The notes beneath the pieces were generated by a model, which worked only from the letters and a program-made list of their open reading frames with translations, made no database searches and had not been told where the DNA came from. Shown here one piece after another: positions 30,838-42,396 of a DNA stretch of 64,000 nucleotides. Position 1 is the stretch's first letter. Each line of letters begins with the position of its first letter. A program made the translations under genes and the position numbers. This DNA comes from Volvox africanus (lineage: Eukaryota > Chlorophyta > Chlorophyceae > Chlamydomonadales > Volvocaceae), in contig BSDZ01000112.1 of assembly GCA_030268105.1 (NCBI GenBank), forward strand, positions 186,001 through 250,000, given 5' to 3'.

Positions 30838-33800
30838 ATGAATAGTGCCGTACTCAATTTCGGAGCGCGCCCATTCACGTTTTCACTTTCAGCACGTTGT
30901 AAACGTCAGCAATGTAGCCAAATGCCGTGCCCAGTGGCAGCACAAGGGAATCTTAGAGTACTTCACATTTCTTGTCAAGACGTGGCAGAGTTGGTTGCCC
31001 ATCGGCAGGGCGGCTCTCAACTCACCTTACCCTTGCGTTTAAGCCTTTCGAGTCTCAGCTCCGTCGCCTGCCACGTCTCCAAACAGACAAATATGGTCGT
31101 CGAATTCACACCCTCTATCCGTGACAAGCCGGTCGTGGTAGTAGGTCTGGGCGACCCAGTCATGGACATCTTGGCAAATGTGCCAACCGAATGGCTGGCG
31201 ACCGTGACACTCGAGCCAGGCGGCTGCCTTCCAGTCCCACCGGAAGCCATGTCGCAGCTGCTCGCCAACGCTAGCACGCAAAGCGATCTCGTTCGGTACG
31301 GTCAAGGGAAATCGGGCCGTACTTCCATCTTCATCACGCACCGTACACAGGCCGCACACGGTTGCCACGGGCCAACTTTCCCTTAGAACCCTATTCCATC
31401 CATCATTACTTTTGCCTAACCAAGAAAGAATGAATCTTCCTCCCAATACGAGAGCACCTGAACCATCAGGGTCGAGTGTCGACCAGCCTCGTCCCACTGA
31501 GCAGCCAAGCATTGGCATTCGGATTCGCATTCGCCCTGCCCCTCGCCGTCGTCTTATGCGGCCAATTTACCGTCGGCTACTGTGCTCCGGCCTTGTACCA
31601 ACACATAGGATTCCCGGCGGGAGTGCAGCGAACGTGGTGAAGGGTATCGCGAACATCGCCGGCGGCAATGGCGGCATTGCTGCCGCGCAGTGCCGCTTCG
31701 TGGGTATGATTGGCAGCGATGAGACCGGGCGCGAGTACCGCCATAAGCTAGCAGCGCAAGGAGTGGAGCCGTTGCTGCTGGTGAGACCCAGGCGGGGCAT
31801 TATTTAGAGATCAGACGATGAAGCAATATTATACATTATAACATGATTATATAATGATTCACTCTATGCAAGATTCCTTAGGGGACTTTATTTTACGGGA
31901 AATGGAAGTCTGACGTGTAAACCAGCTCCGGAGCTATCGTACAGATCGAGTGACACTCATTGATTGACATCAATTCATTATGATATGGAGTGATTAATTG
32001 AGCCATCAATGATTGTTGATCGGTTGGGTGAGGCACGAGTTATTAAGTCCGCTGTGTCCAGCCCAACCCACACCGCCTAACTCGTCTCTCACCTAGCATT
32101 CTTCACCCCGGACGGGACCCGGACGATTTGGGCAGGGGAAGAGACAGGAAATCTAGGGCAGATTGTGAGAGGAGCGAAGTAACGCGGGGACGGGGAAGGG
32201 AAGAACCAGGAGAGCGCTGATGACGGCATTGGCGGAAGTGAAGGGGAAGGTGAAAACGGCGAAGGCACTGAGACGGACACGCCCAGCTGTGCGGGTTTGT
32301 GGCAGGGAGTATGGTACCGCATGTAATCTGGGCCCTGCCAGTCCTGGCTGAACGATGGACAATGAGGTGGTCGCAGCTCAAGGTGCTAAGTAGGATTGAT
32401 GGTGATCATTAAGAGCTCTCGACCGGGCAGCAACAACTTGGGAAAAGTGGAAGACTACGCGTATGTTGTACGTGTACGCTGCGAAATTTAGCTGCAGTTT
32501 TCGTAAGTTCGCCTTGCTTATCCTCCCATTCACTGCCGCTGCCGCTGCCGCAGGAGAGCGAAAGCGGTGCACCGAGTGCCAGTGCCGTGTGTTTGGTGAC
32601 CCCCGATGGTCAGCGCACCATGCGGACCTGTCTGGGTGCCTCGCTGGAGTTGAAGTCTTCTGCGCAGTTGCCAGCGGGGTGGGTCGACGGCTGCCGGCTG
32701 CTTCACGCTGAGGGTTATTGCCTGTACAGGCCACAGGTCGGTTTCCTGTGCGTATGTGTGTATGTGTATGTATATGCGTGTGTAGATGCATGTGTGTATG
32801 TGTTGTATGTGTGTGTGTCCCCGGGATGAGTGCCATCTCAGTCCCCTCCCGGACGCGACCCTGGTGTTTGGATGGATGAATGGACAAATGGAAAGGAGGG
32901 AGGCAGGAATGATAGCGGCCGGTTGTTAGCGGCCTCAGTCCATCAGACTTGAATGAGAGGGGCAGCTAGATTGTCATGTGCTGGATGCTGCGTCAGAGAT
33001 TGGAAAGGATAGGGGTCAGGTGTTCGGATGGAAAATGGGAATTAGATACTATACCAAGGAGATGGTGTTAGTGGGCAGCTTCTGCTGGGCGGTGTCCACA
33101 CGCCTCTACCACCTCCCCTGTTTGCTTGTCCCCTCCTCCGGCCCCCGTCGGTCCCTCCGCCGCCTCCTCCTCCCACGCTCGCAGCGCTCCCTCCTAAGCC
33201 AGCGTACTGGCGCTTCGCTGCCTCCGCGCACCATCCCCCCAGCTTGCCCGTGAGATGATGGAGGCGGCTCGTGAGCGAGGGGCTCTAGTCTCAATTGACC
33301 TGGCCTCGTTCGAGCTGGTGCGGAACTGCAAGGATGCACTTCTGGGCTTGCTACAGGTGGGCAGTGGGCGGGGGCGGGAGGGCAGGGACGACGGGTACGG
33401 GGGCGGGAAGGCGGGGACGGGGAGAGGATAAACATTCCACGAGACCAGCAGGGACGAGGGAAAAGCTGGTCGAGAACGGGCCCGTGGTCACATGCCTCCT
33501 GCTATTTCCCTCTTCTGCCGTACCTTTTAACGTGCATTATTACCCGCTACTCTGCCCTCCCTTTCCCTTCCCTCAGCACGATCACCACCGTTCATTTATT
33601 CGTCTCCCCCTCCCCTCCATCCCTCCGCCGGTAGGATGGTCTGGTGGATCTCATTTTCGCCAACGAGGAGGAAGCGGTCACCCTATGCCAGGTTCTGGGG
33701 ATTGCACCTTCCGGCTCCGAAACCAACGACCCGGAGGCTTGCGTGGCGGCGGCTCAGCGCTTCCTGCTGTCTCCCCTGGGTGGTCGGGTGAAAGTGGCGG

Positions 33801-34411
33801 TGACCAGCCTTGGGGCTCGAGGCTGCGTGGCTCGGGGCGCGGACGGGGAGCAGGGCGCGTCGCCGGCGTCTCGAGTTATGGTAGTCGACACGATTGGGGC
33901 AGGTGAGCACGGTTGTGGAGGGCAATTTCGATTTTGAAAAAACAAACAAGTGCGAACTGGGACAGAAAATAAAGCTGTTTCTTCCTCTTTTTATATAAAC
34001 ACATACACGCATACAGACGTGTATGTGGCTAAGTGTTCGTCTCCTTCCGCTTCCCCCAACATGCGTGCCAATCCCGGCCGCCGAGCAGGTGACTTCTTCA
34101 CAGCGGGCTTCCTGTCTGCCTACCTCGGGGGAGCCTCCCTTCAGCAGTGCTGCGCCGCCGGGTGCGCTGCAGGAGCGGAGGCCGTACAAGCCGTAGGTGC
34201 GGAGCTGCCGCCGGCCGCCTTTGACCGCCTGAGGGCTGCCATGGAGGCCATCCTCGCCACCAAGAGGACGATCCCCGGGCCCGCCGCGGCGGCGGCGGCG
34301 GCCGCCAGTGTAGCTGCGCTGGCCGCAGCGCTGGCCCCTGGCGGGTCAGTGGCGACGGCGGCGACGGCGTGTCCAACGGGTACACCGGTCGCTGTGGGCG
34401 CCTTGGTTTAG
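30838..34411 (+). CDS. pfkB-family carbohydrate/nucleoside kinase
   Basis: Six exons (start..31295, 31609-31780, 32554-32736, 33243-33356, 33635-33902, 34089-34411) join in phase. From ATG 31093 the product is 420 residues. An in-frame ATG at 30838 adds 85 Arg/Ser-rich residues that could be a transit peptide. Motifs: the substrate-side glycine patch GGSAANV (residues 71-77), VCLVTPDGQRTMRTCLGAS, SIDLASFELVRN, LIFANEEEA and the C-terminal pfkB signature DTIGAGD with the catalytic base at about D315. The overall pattern (SIDLASFE, FANEEEA) resembles plant adenosine-kinase-like pfkB proteins such as Arabidopsis At1g19600. The substrate is unknown. The Ala/Gly-rich tail is lineage-specific. Confidence 0.93.
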
Positions 34412-35160
34412 TTCTGTTGTTGTGCACAACTTTGGGAGGCGTTTGAAAGTAAATTAACTTAAATACGCCGGTGTGGCGGTGCTGGTTTTGTTGTTGTGGT
34501 GGGGGTGCTGTAGTGGTCGTATGCGCCCGGCACACGCTTCCACGATATAAAGGCGCAGAAGCACCTTCGCACCTTGAGAGTCCTTTGTGGCTCTCAACTA
34601 CTACAAGTGTGGTTTTGGTGATGGTGTGGTGTTGACTGAATTATAGGTTCGGCCTTGCCACGGTATGGCTGCCCCTGCATTGCGTTGGGCGGAAAGGGGA
34701 GGGAGACGAATTTAGATGATTTATAAAGTTATCTGGATCCATTGTATAGAAATGATGGGGGATCATGTTACTGTGGTGAGGGTGCGCAAGTTTTTCATTA
34801 ATACTTGTGTTTGTGTATGATGCATGTGTATTTCAAAAAGAGCTCTGCATCCCTCTGCATGAGAAATAGAAGTAGCAGAACTCCGTCCGTACTATGAACA
34901 TGAGTCCCAAGTCACGGCAGTGCCCGGCGGTAGTAACGACCTTTTGTGCGTGTTCGTTCTTTGGTTGCAGCATGTGTGTGCAGCAGCATACTGGGGGGGA
35001 ACATACGGCAGATACTACATCGCAAGCATTGGAGACTTGCTTGCAAAGGTCTTCAGGACTGTTACACCGAGGGCTGAGAGCAGGGCAACTCGGTTCCGTA
35101 CACCAGGGCGGGGCTACTACTCTCCATCGAGCTATGCTCCTTCGGGCAGTAATTTGAGTC
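34412..35160. other. Downstream spacer of pfkB gene
   Basis: No supported gene. It contains T/G-rich 3'-UTR-like sequence. Confidence 0.5.
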
Positions 35161-36840
35161 CTTTATTTAAACATATATGCAGGAGGGAGAGAGGCGGCAG
35201 GAACAGTGGGTGTAACCCCCGGCCTGACCGCAAAACAGTGATGGCTATGATCATCAGGCGGCTGGGCTGGAGACTGCCTGATGGAGGCTCAACCACAGTG
35301 CCAATCTATGGACTAACAGTCCGCCAAGCCACACAGCTGCAGCTTTATGCAGGCCAGCCCAAGAACAATGACTGCAGCTGATGGCAGCCTTAGTGTGAGA
35401 GGCCGTGGGCCTACCGGGAGAGACAGCCCAGCTCAACTTCTGAGACTGAAGCAAACCACTTTTGGGCCTGAAGTAAACCACTCGCCTGCCTGTGGTCTGA
35501 TGTACACTGGGAGAACCAAAATAAGGAGACGCTGTGGCGCCTTGCAGTGGATGGAATACCGCTACCAGGCAACACACACCTGTCCCGGATACCCACACAG
35601 CCCTGTGGATGCGGGACCTTTGGAGGCACAACTAGCGATCTCTGCTCCCCGCGCTTGCTTCATTTCTGAGAGTGCCCCATAGCGCAGGCAGTGCGGGAAC
35701 AGATTGACAGACACTTGCCATCATCAACCACCACAGAGGGACGCATGGGCCGACAACATATCTGGCTCATCCAAGCAACCACTGGCTGTGGACAGGCCCT
35801 GCGGAACGTGAACGGACAGCAGCAACAACAGCTTCACCCCTTCACCATACCAGTACCCGGACAGTCACAAGCTTTTGGGCACGTCTGCACTCATTTGCAG
35901 CTCTGGGTATTCCGTGGCGAGGCTGAGATCGGTCATGGCCACAATACACCCCGGCCTACTGATGGTGGCCGGAGGCCAGTGTGCAGTGCCAGTGGAGCTA
36001 AGAGATTAAGGGTCAGAGCCAGCTGTTCAGGTTCTTTGATGAGCAGCAACTAGGGGGAGAGGGCGGGTAGTTTTGGGAGAATGGTGAGTTGGGGATGTAA
36101 GAGGAGAGGAGTGTCATCAGAGAGGCCAGGGCTGGTTGGTTGCGGGGGGGAGGCAGGGAGGTGTGTGCCTGGGTAGGGCTAGCTGGCCTTTCCATGGCCA
36201 TGGGGCCCGGGAGGGATTTTAGAGGAAGAGAGGGAGGGGTCCCCAGTGTATGTCTTGCAGGCAGGTGTAGGTAGGGCTCTCTGCGGGTGTAGCCGTGGAA
36301 CCTTTTAGGGGGGCGTCTTGGTGCATCATTCCCCCCCTAACATACAGGTGTCTTGCTTTCCTGCTGGGCTGTTTGGGAGTGCCCTTGTTTAGTGCCCCTT
36401 CCCTTAGAGTGTCCCTGGGTGGGAGGGCCAGGCCGTTACTAAGGTGGCTGTTGAGGTGGAGGGGGAGGGTTTACCTAGGTTTTGGGTGGGAGGGCTTGAT
36501 TGCTAGCCTGCTTGTCCTCTCGTTCTGGGTGTTGGTGTGGTTGGCCGAGGCTCTGTTCCTTTGGGTGGCCAGGCCAGAGGCCCATGAGGTTTGTGCGCCC
36601 TCGCTGGCTTGAGCAAGGGAAGGAGCGCTGTTGTATTACGGTACTAGCCTTAGCTCCTTGCTAAGTAAGTAGTCGCTTGACTACACCCTCTATGTGTAAG
36701 CTTAGTGGCTATGGGTTGCATGCCCTAATGTAACCGTGACCCTGTCACTGGTAGACTCGCTTGAGTTGGATCTCGCAAGTTGATCCTTAATACATTTTAA
36801 TCTATTCCCTTCCTTTAGAGACTACAGGTCGCTATGCTGG
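35161..36840 (+). other. Degenerate coding-like segment, possible retroelement 3' end
   Basis: Several medium open frames in changing phase (for example a Gln-rich one at 35691-36053) lie before a GC-rich, G-run-rich stretch. A TGTAA at about 36731 and a TACATTTTAAT tail near 36790 follow. Nothing matches a named domain by eye. The mix of broken frames and a UTR-like tail suggests the 3' end of a decayed LINE or other element. Confidence 0.3.
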
Positions 36841-38100
36841 CTTGCCGTACTGAGCACAGGGTACTTATGCCGGTAGTTATCACTACCACCAGTTTGGGGG
36901 TGGTACAACGAGCACACAGCAGGACAGACAGACTAAGCCGTGTGTTCCCCCTGCATTGTGGTTTGGCCCATTCAGGGCCCCTGGCGCTTGTCCTTTCCGG
37001 GCAAGTCGCCCACGGTGTAACACCTACATGTATGCAGGAGTATTTAAGTTGGAGCACCCAGCAGAACATTGACCTGCCTGAATATCCATTTGAAGGTTGT
37101 GAATGCACAAACAGTATCATCACACCTTTACATAGATGACTTGATTTTTTTGGCTCTGTCTGTCAGCATTTGAAGAGCATCAAAATTGCCTATGCATCAC
37201 CCTTAGTCTTCACACATAACCATCTTCTAGATGGCCTGGCAATCCGCTATGCTTGACATTTTTCCTGGCTGGACACCCGCTGCAATCCCAAGCGCGGAAA
37301 CTCTGCGGAGAGGACATCTATAGTTGTACAGGTATTCCCTTTGCATTTTATGCACAATTCCTGTTTGTCTGCTTCCTCCCGCAGGAAAGTGTTAAAGCGG
37401 AAACTTCTTTTCGTGAAAAAGACAACTTCTTGGCAGAAGGAATACCTCAAAACTTTCAGCGTAAAACTCATGTTATTACTTCAAAGTCGCAAATTACGGA
37501 GAGAACTGCAGTTGAAACGACTTGATGCGCATCAAGTCGCATGCGACTGAACTGGCCGAATTGTTACGCATGATGAGCGGTGCACCGTGAGACCATGATG
37601 ATTGATGTGCGGTGCGTGAGACCTCATCTTCCAGCCACTTTTCCTGCTTCCCTGCTCCCTTCTCCTTGCACAGGACGGCAAAGGCCTTCATTGGCCAACA
37701 GGCTGGATAGGATCCAAGTGGCAGTCAGGTTCCAGTCACGTTCCATTTTATTTAAAGTGTTTCTATTAATACATAATATTTTCGAAGCTTTGATTTGAAC
37801 ACCATTTGTATGGCTAAGCATAAGCTTAAAATCCGATTTTCTAAGTTATAATAAAAACTCTCACAATTTGGGTTGTAAAAGCTGGCACGCCTCATAAAGA
37901 GTTGACACCAGACATATTTAATCCTATTATCTCGAAACTGATTATAATACATTCTTATTATATAGTTTTTCTAAAACAGTATAAGAATATGGCTTTTTTA
38001 TTGATTTATCTAGCTCTTCGGCAGAATTTCCTAGCCAAGATTAAAATTGATTTATCCCATGACCAGGAAAGTCAGGTTATATAACATATTATATCTTTGT
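36841..38100. other. Non-coding, AT-rich from about 37.7 kb
   Basis: No supported gene. It contains the second copy of the hairpin repeat, then about 350 bp of strongly AT-rich sequence (37740-38095). Confidence 0.6.
36975..37028 (+). repeat. Dispersed repeat with GGGCAAGTCGCCC, copy 2
   Basis: Partner of 16711-16761, same orientation. Confidence 0.7.
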
Positions 38101-38897
38101 GGTCCCCATTCCCGCGGCCACGAGCGAGGACGGCAGGGACAGGAGAGTTCCTAGGCAGTGTAATCGGGATCGTGGTTGGAAGATATTACACCAGTGCTGG
38201 ATATAACTATTCCAGATAGACCAGGCATCATCGAGGGCGGCGCCAGCATCGGAGACATCATCGCCACCATGGGTACGGCCAACGAGGAGGAGGGGGAGGT
38301 GTTCTCAAGTGGCTGCGGCACTGGACGGGTATGAGACCGCGGTTCTGCGAGCTGCGTCTATGATAGAGACGGAGGTGGGCGTCATTGGCTCTGTACCTCA
38401 CCATGCTGCGTACGGTTACACACTGACGGAGTGTGCACCTACCAGCAGGGCGGCCAGCGGAGCCGAGTGCTACCGCTGGTCTAGTATTAGCTGGTCTAGT
38501 ATTCGTAGTGTTCCGCAGGACGGATGAACAGCGGGGCGGACGGACGGCCGGGTCCATTGCAGTTACATCACGACTTCTTGAGATGGCTTTTACCACCCCA
38601 TCACAACTATTTAAATCGCCGCTATGGGGGCATGCTTGGGACATCTCTTCCAACAAGTTCGGAATTTTAATGGCTGGTAGTAGAAATGATAATTCCTATG
38701 ATTTGTTCGCTTGAGCTGCTGTGCACGTACGAGGTGGAGGAATCATATTCCATCCCATGCCATATCAGATCGCATCGCATCACGCCGTACCATACTTCAA
38801 ACTATATATATATATATATATATGTGTGTGTGCTGTGTATGACTATATATATAAATATATAGGGTTTATATATATCCTCATTCATTCATTATCAATA
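38101..38897. other. Spacer with AT microsatellite
   Basis: A short GC-rich island (38215-38330) reads RPGIIEGGASIGDIIATMG in one frame, but has no splice-consistent partners. An (AT)n microsatellite lies at about 38806-38822 with TA-rich sequence to 38870. Confidence 0.5.
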
Positions 38898-41800
38898 TTA
38901 CGCAATAGGGCTCGGCAGCAGGTCGTTGGTGAACAAAGCCGCGACGTCCACCTCTTCCCGAGGAACTTTCTCCCCAACATCTCCGGCTCTCAATCCATCC
39001 AGGGAGGTTGTTAGGGTGCCGGGTTGGGGCTGCCGGCTCTGCACCTTTCGCGTGAGCAGCCCGCTATCGGAAAGCCAGTCAACGAAAGACGACCACACGG
39101 AGGGCTGCATAAGGCCCCAGCGACCCGAGGCGTCCAGGAAGTGGGACGAAAGGTACGCCTGGAGGAGGGTGGGGGAGTCACGTGTGACTGCATAAGGTTG
39201 CAAGGGAACTAATAGTGACATCAAGGGGAAGGGAGGGGAGGGATACGAATAAACGAGACATGATTCCGCTGTACGCTTCTGTAAGCTACCCGTGATGGCG
39301 GAGGACGATGGGAAAGGGGAGGGAGGGGAGGGCAGGGGCCGATAAACGGGGGAGAGAGGCAGGATTGTATTGAGATTGTAGAGAAGGCGCATACATGCGT
39401 ATACCTGCGACTCCCTGACTACTTCGGGGTCCAGCGGCTTAGGAAGTGGCGTCTGTTCGTGCTCCGAAACCACCGCCTCCAGAAGCACCTCCACTGCCTC
39501 GGCTGGATGGGCCGCGGCCCACTCGTAGGCCCGGGCGGTGGCTGAGAGGAAGGCACGGACGACGTCGGGCTGGTTCCTGACAGTACGATCCGGAGGATGG
39601 CACATGGCACCCATGTGTGTCAGGTATGTCAGATAGATATGCCGCACGTACCATTGCTGAAATAAAAACGTGGCGGTTGCAGGTTGGGGGTTAAAAGTTG
39701 GCGGAGAAGCACACAGACAACTTGTCATTTTTCAGCTCAATTCAAACCCATCCACCTCCCCACACCACACGGAGGGGGGCACTTGCCTAACGGTATCTTG
39801 ATGTGCCACCAGCAGCGGGCTGTATCCGTACGGCACTTTGTACTGCTCCAAACTGAACGCGTTGAGCTCTACTCCCCGCCGCTTGGCCTCGATGCCCTCC
39901 TGCAGTATCGTTACGGGATATTCCCCAAGAAGAGAGTTGGGGTTGCAGGAAAACAACATACCAGGTTTCTCATGGTCCAGTACCGGATCACGAGATCATT
40001 TTTGTTTAATGTCGTTGTTACAGTTGGCCATCAGGTTGCCGTTTTACCATGACAATATTCACTGTTTAAGCAACACCTTGCACAAGCACATATATGTGGC
40101 CTCCATCAAGGGATTAATCATGCAGGATGTCGTGAAAATGTGCAAATACATATACACTCGCTCTTAGCTCTCGCGGTTATCTTCGTATGCCATTCTCCAG
40201 CCCGCCCCACCATCCCCTCTGCCTCGTCTCTCCATGTACATATACCCAGCCAGTTCTGGTGAGGCCCTATAAATGTACATATGTGTGTATGAATATTCTC
40301 GTACATAAACTCAAAAGGTTTTAATTGATAAAAATGATAAAAGAAGTGACAAATAAAAACAAAATAAAAATTAACAATGAACAATTTTCTCTACCTCGTC
40401 CATGAACCGGATGATTTTTCCCTTCCCCTTTTGGGACCCCACCCCGCCCTGCCTTCTTTGCGTGTTGGGTGCCCCTCGGCCCCGGTGAGGCAGGACCACC
40501 CGAAGAACTGGGCTGCACGCCCTCTTCCCCTTCGTCTCCTCGCCTCACCTACCCAGCCAAGGAAGACCCACGTTGCGTCCGCCTCACCCTGTTGGCGATG
40601 GTCGTTAGCGACATGTGCCGGGGCGGGTGCGGATTTAATCAAATTAAACTCAATGATTAAAATTAGAGTGAACTGCGAATGGAAGGTTATAAACGGTGAC
40701 CGACCATTTATAGTCGGTTTACCAGGTGGTAAGGAGGGCCTTCAGTCGCCAGTACGGAGTGGTCTCAGTCGCCAGATGAATAGCGCAAATAACCCTAATA
40801 ATAACTGAGTAACGAACAATTGATAACGAGCTAACGCAAATAATTGCTTTATTGCATTATTCCAGTAGAATCAGGAACAAAAAATCACTTTTTAATCGCC
40901 TCTCCATGACTGTACCTTGAGCAGGCTGTCCCAGATGCTCAGCATGGGCGGCGTGCTTTCGTTGAAGTCGCCCGCACCACCATCATTGCGGATGAGCTGC
41001 TGTACGATGCGGCCCTCGAAGCGCGCGCCGTACGAGGCGTACGTCTTACCATCCAGCTGGGCGGGACGTGAGATGCCGCTGCTGGCCAGGGTGACGATGG
41101 CAGAGGTGGAATCCTGGCGAGTGCATAAGCACGTACGAAGCGGCAGTGAATGTGCAATATTTTAAGAAGCAGGACGAGCGCACTCTGTCTCCTCATCCTT
41201 TTTCTGCTCTCCCCTGCCTCTTTCTCCCTTCTAATCTTTCCATCTCGTCAGCTGAAGCATCGGCGTGTTGGGAGCAGCCGCCATCAATTTGCTCCTGACA
41301 CGTTTGGCAAATCGATCCTATGCGCCTTTTACCTGGTGCCACGACTGTGCTAACATGCACGTTCTCAAGACTAACAGAAGGCTATCCGAAAATACCGCAG
41401 CAGCACTTAAGGTCGTATAATCTGCAGCCGCTGTGTAGGAACGTGTGGAAGTATGTCTTCGGAAGGTTCGGCCAACGTGCGGGTGGCTCGCGGGGGAAAG
41501 GTAAACGAGCGCCGCGGGACCTTATGGGCAACGATGGTTTGGCACGACAAGAGGCTGCAGGGCGTGGTGGTCTCAGCAGACTGAGAATTGGTTCTTCCGT
41601 GATGAGCTGCTTATGTACCATAAAGCTAGCCGCCAGTTTTCAACCGCAACCGATGAGTGACTCCAACTGTCTGACTATGCGTGAAAAGTGTCGACATCGC
41701 CGCCGGCGCCATTTGCTAAACGCAAAAAGATGAAGCAACACACCTGAAGTAAAGCAGCTACAGCGACTAGCTTAGGCTTGGCACCCGGCGCACCGCCCCA

Positions 41801-42028
41801 GGTATGCGCTGAGATGACGCTCTCCGTTGGCGTTACGCAGAACATGCACGATCCGTCCGCCACACGAGATGCCGGAGTTGCCTTGTAGTTGTCTACGTGG
41901 GGACTAAGGATCTTCACATCGAGTCCTGAGTCAGAGTACCATCCCTTCTGCTTTGCGATGTAGAAGCCAGCATGGTTGGTGTTCGGTGTCCAGTCGAGAG
42001 CAATGCCTACATGCACAGGCATCGACAT
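38898..42028 (-). CDS. NMT1/THI5-like protein (SsuA/THI5 fold)
   Basis: Six exons, 42028-41744, 41113-40916, 40588-40553, 39899-39783, 39656-39405 and 39158-38898, are all in phase 0 and give 382 residues. The start IALDWTPNTNHAGFY is the hallmark of the NMT1/THI5-like family of pyrimidine-precursor binding proteins. It is followed by AKQKGWYSDSGLDVKI, TPTESVISAH, GKTYASYGARFEGRI, DATWVFLGW, YGYSPLLVAHQDT and QPDVVRAFLSATARAYEWA. Fungal THI5 makes the thiamine pyrimidine from PLP and histidine and needs a CCCFC cluster, which I do not see here. Binding or scavenging of a thiamine precursor, or an unknown enzyme role, is therefore as likely as pyrimidine synthesis. No signal peptide is evident. 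It is divergent from the GT77 gene. Confidence 0.9.
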
Positions 42029-42396
42029 TCCTGCGAATTACTCGTACCAAACAACTTCGTTGGACATATGCGTCCGTTTGGGGTTTTATCAAGTGATCAG
42101 GCGGACACGACGGAGGTGCTCGTCCTGTTCCTTCTGCAGCAGTCGTACACAAACTTGCACGCGCGACCGCGCGACCTCTGTAACACTGTTAGTTACTGAA
42201 AGACTGTAGGCTTTTGTACTAGGCCCTTTCTGGGGCGTCACATGTAGGGCTTTGACGCACAATGATCTCCGCCCGTTAGTTTTTCTCTGAGGCTCTTGGG
42301 TTAATATGTTAAATTGCTAACTAAGGAGCCATCCTTATAGTCTAATTAGTTGATCTGGGAGTCGGTAATTGCGCCTCCTGCCGGGGACAGACCACG
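42029..42396. promoter_or_regulatory. Divergent promoter region, THI5-like / GT77
   Basis: 368 bp separate the two start codons. No clear TATA box or known riboswitch-like (TPP) sequence was recognised on the THI5-like side. Confidence 0.45.

Noticed and set aside
39781..39792. GC-AG intron (donor GCAAGT) in the THI5-like gene
   Set aside because: A normal GT donor (CAA/GTGCCC) four bases further gives a phase-0 join; the GC donor would shift the frame.
40549..40553. Donor GTGAGG four bases downstream in THI5-like exon 3
   Set aside because: It leaves one extra base and breaks the frame into exon 4; GTAGGT directly after the Trp codon keeps the conserved FLGW-EGIEAKR order.
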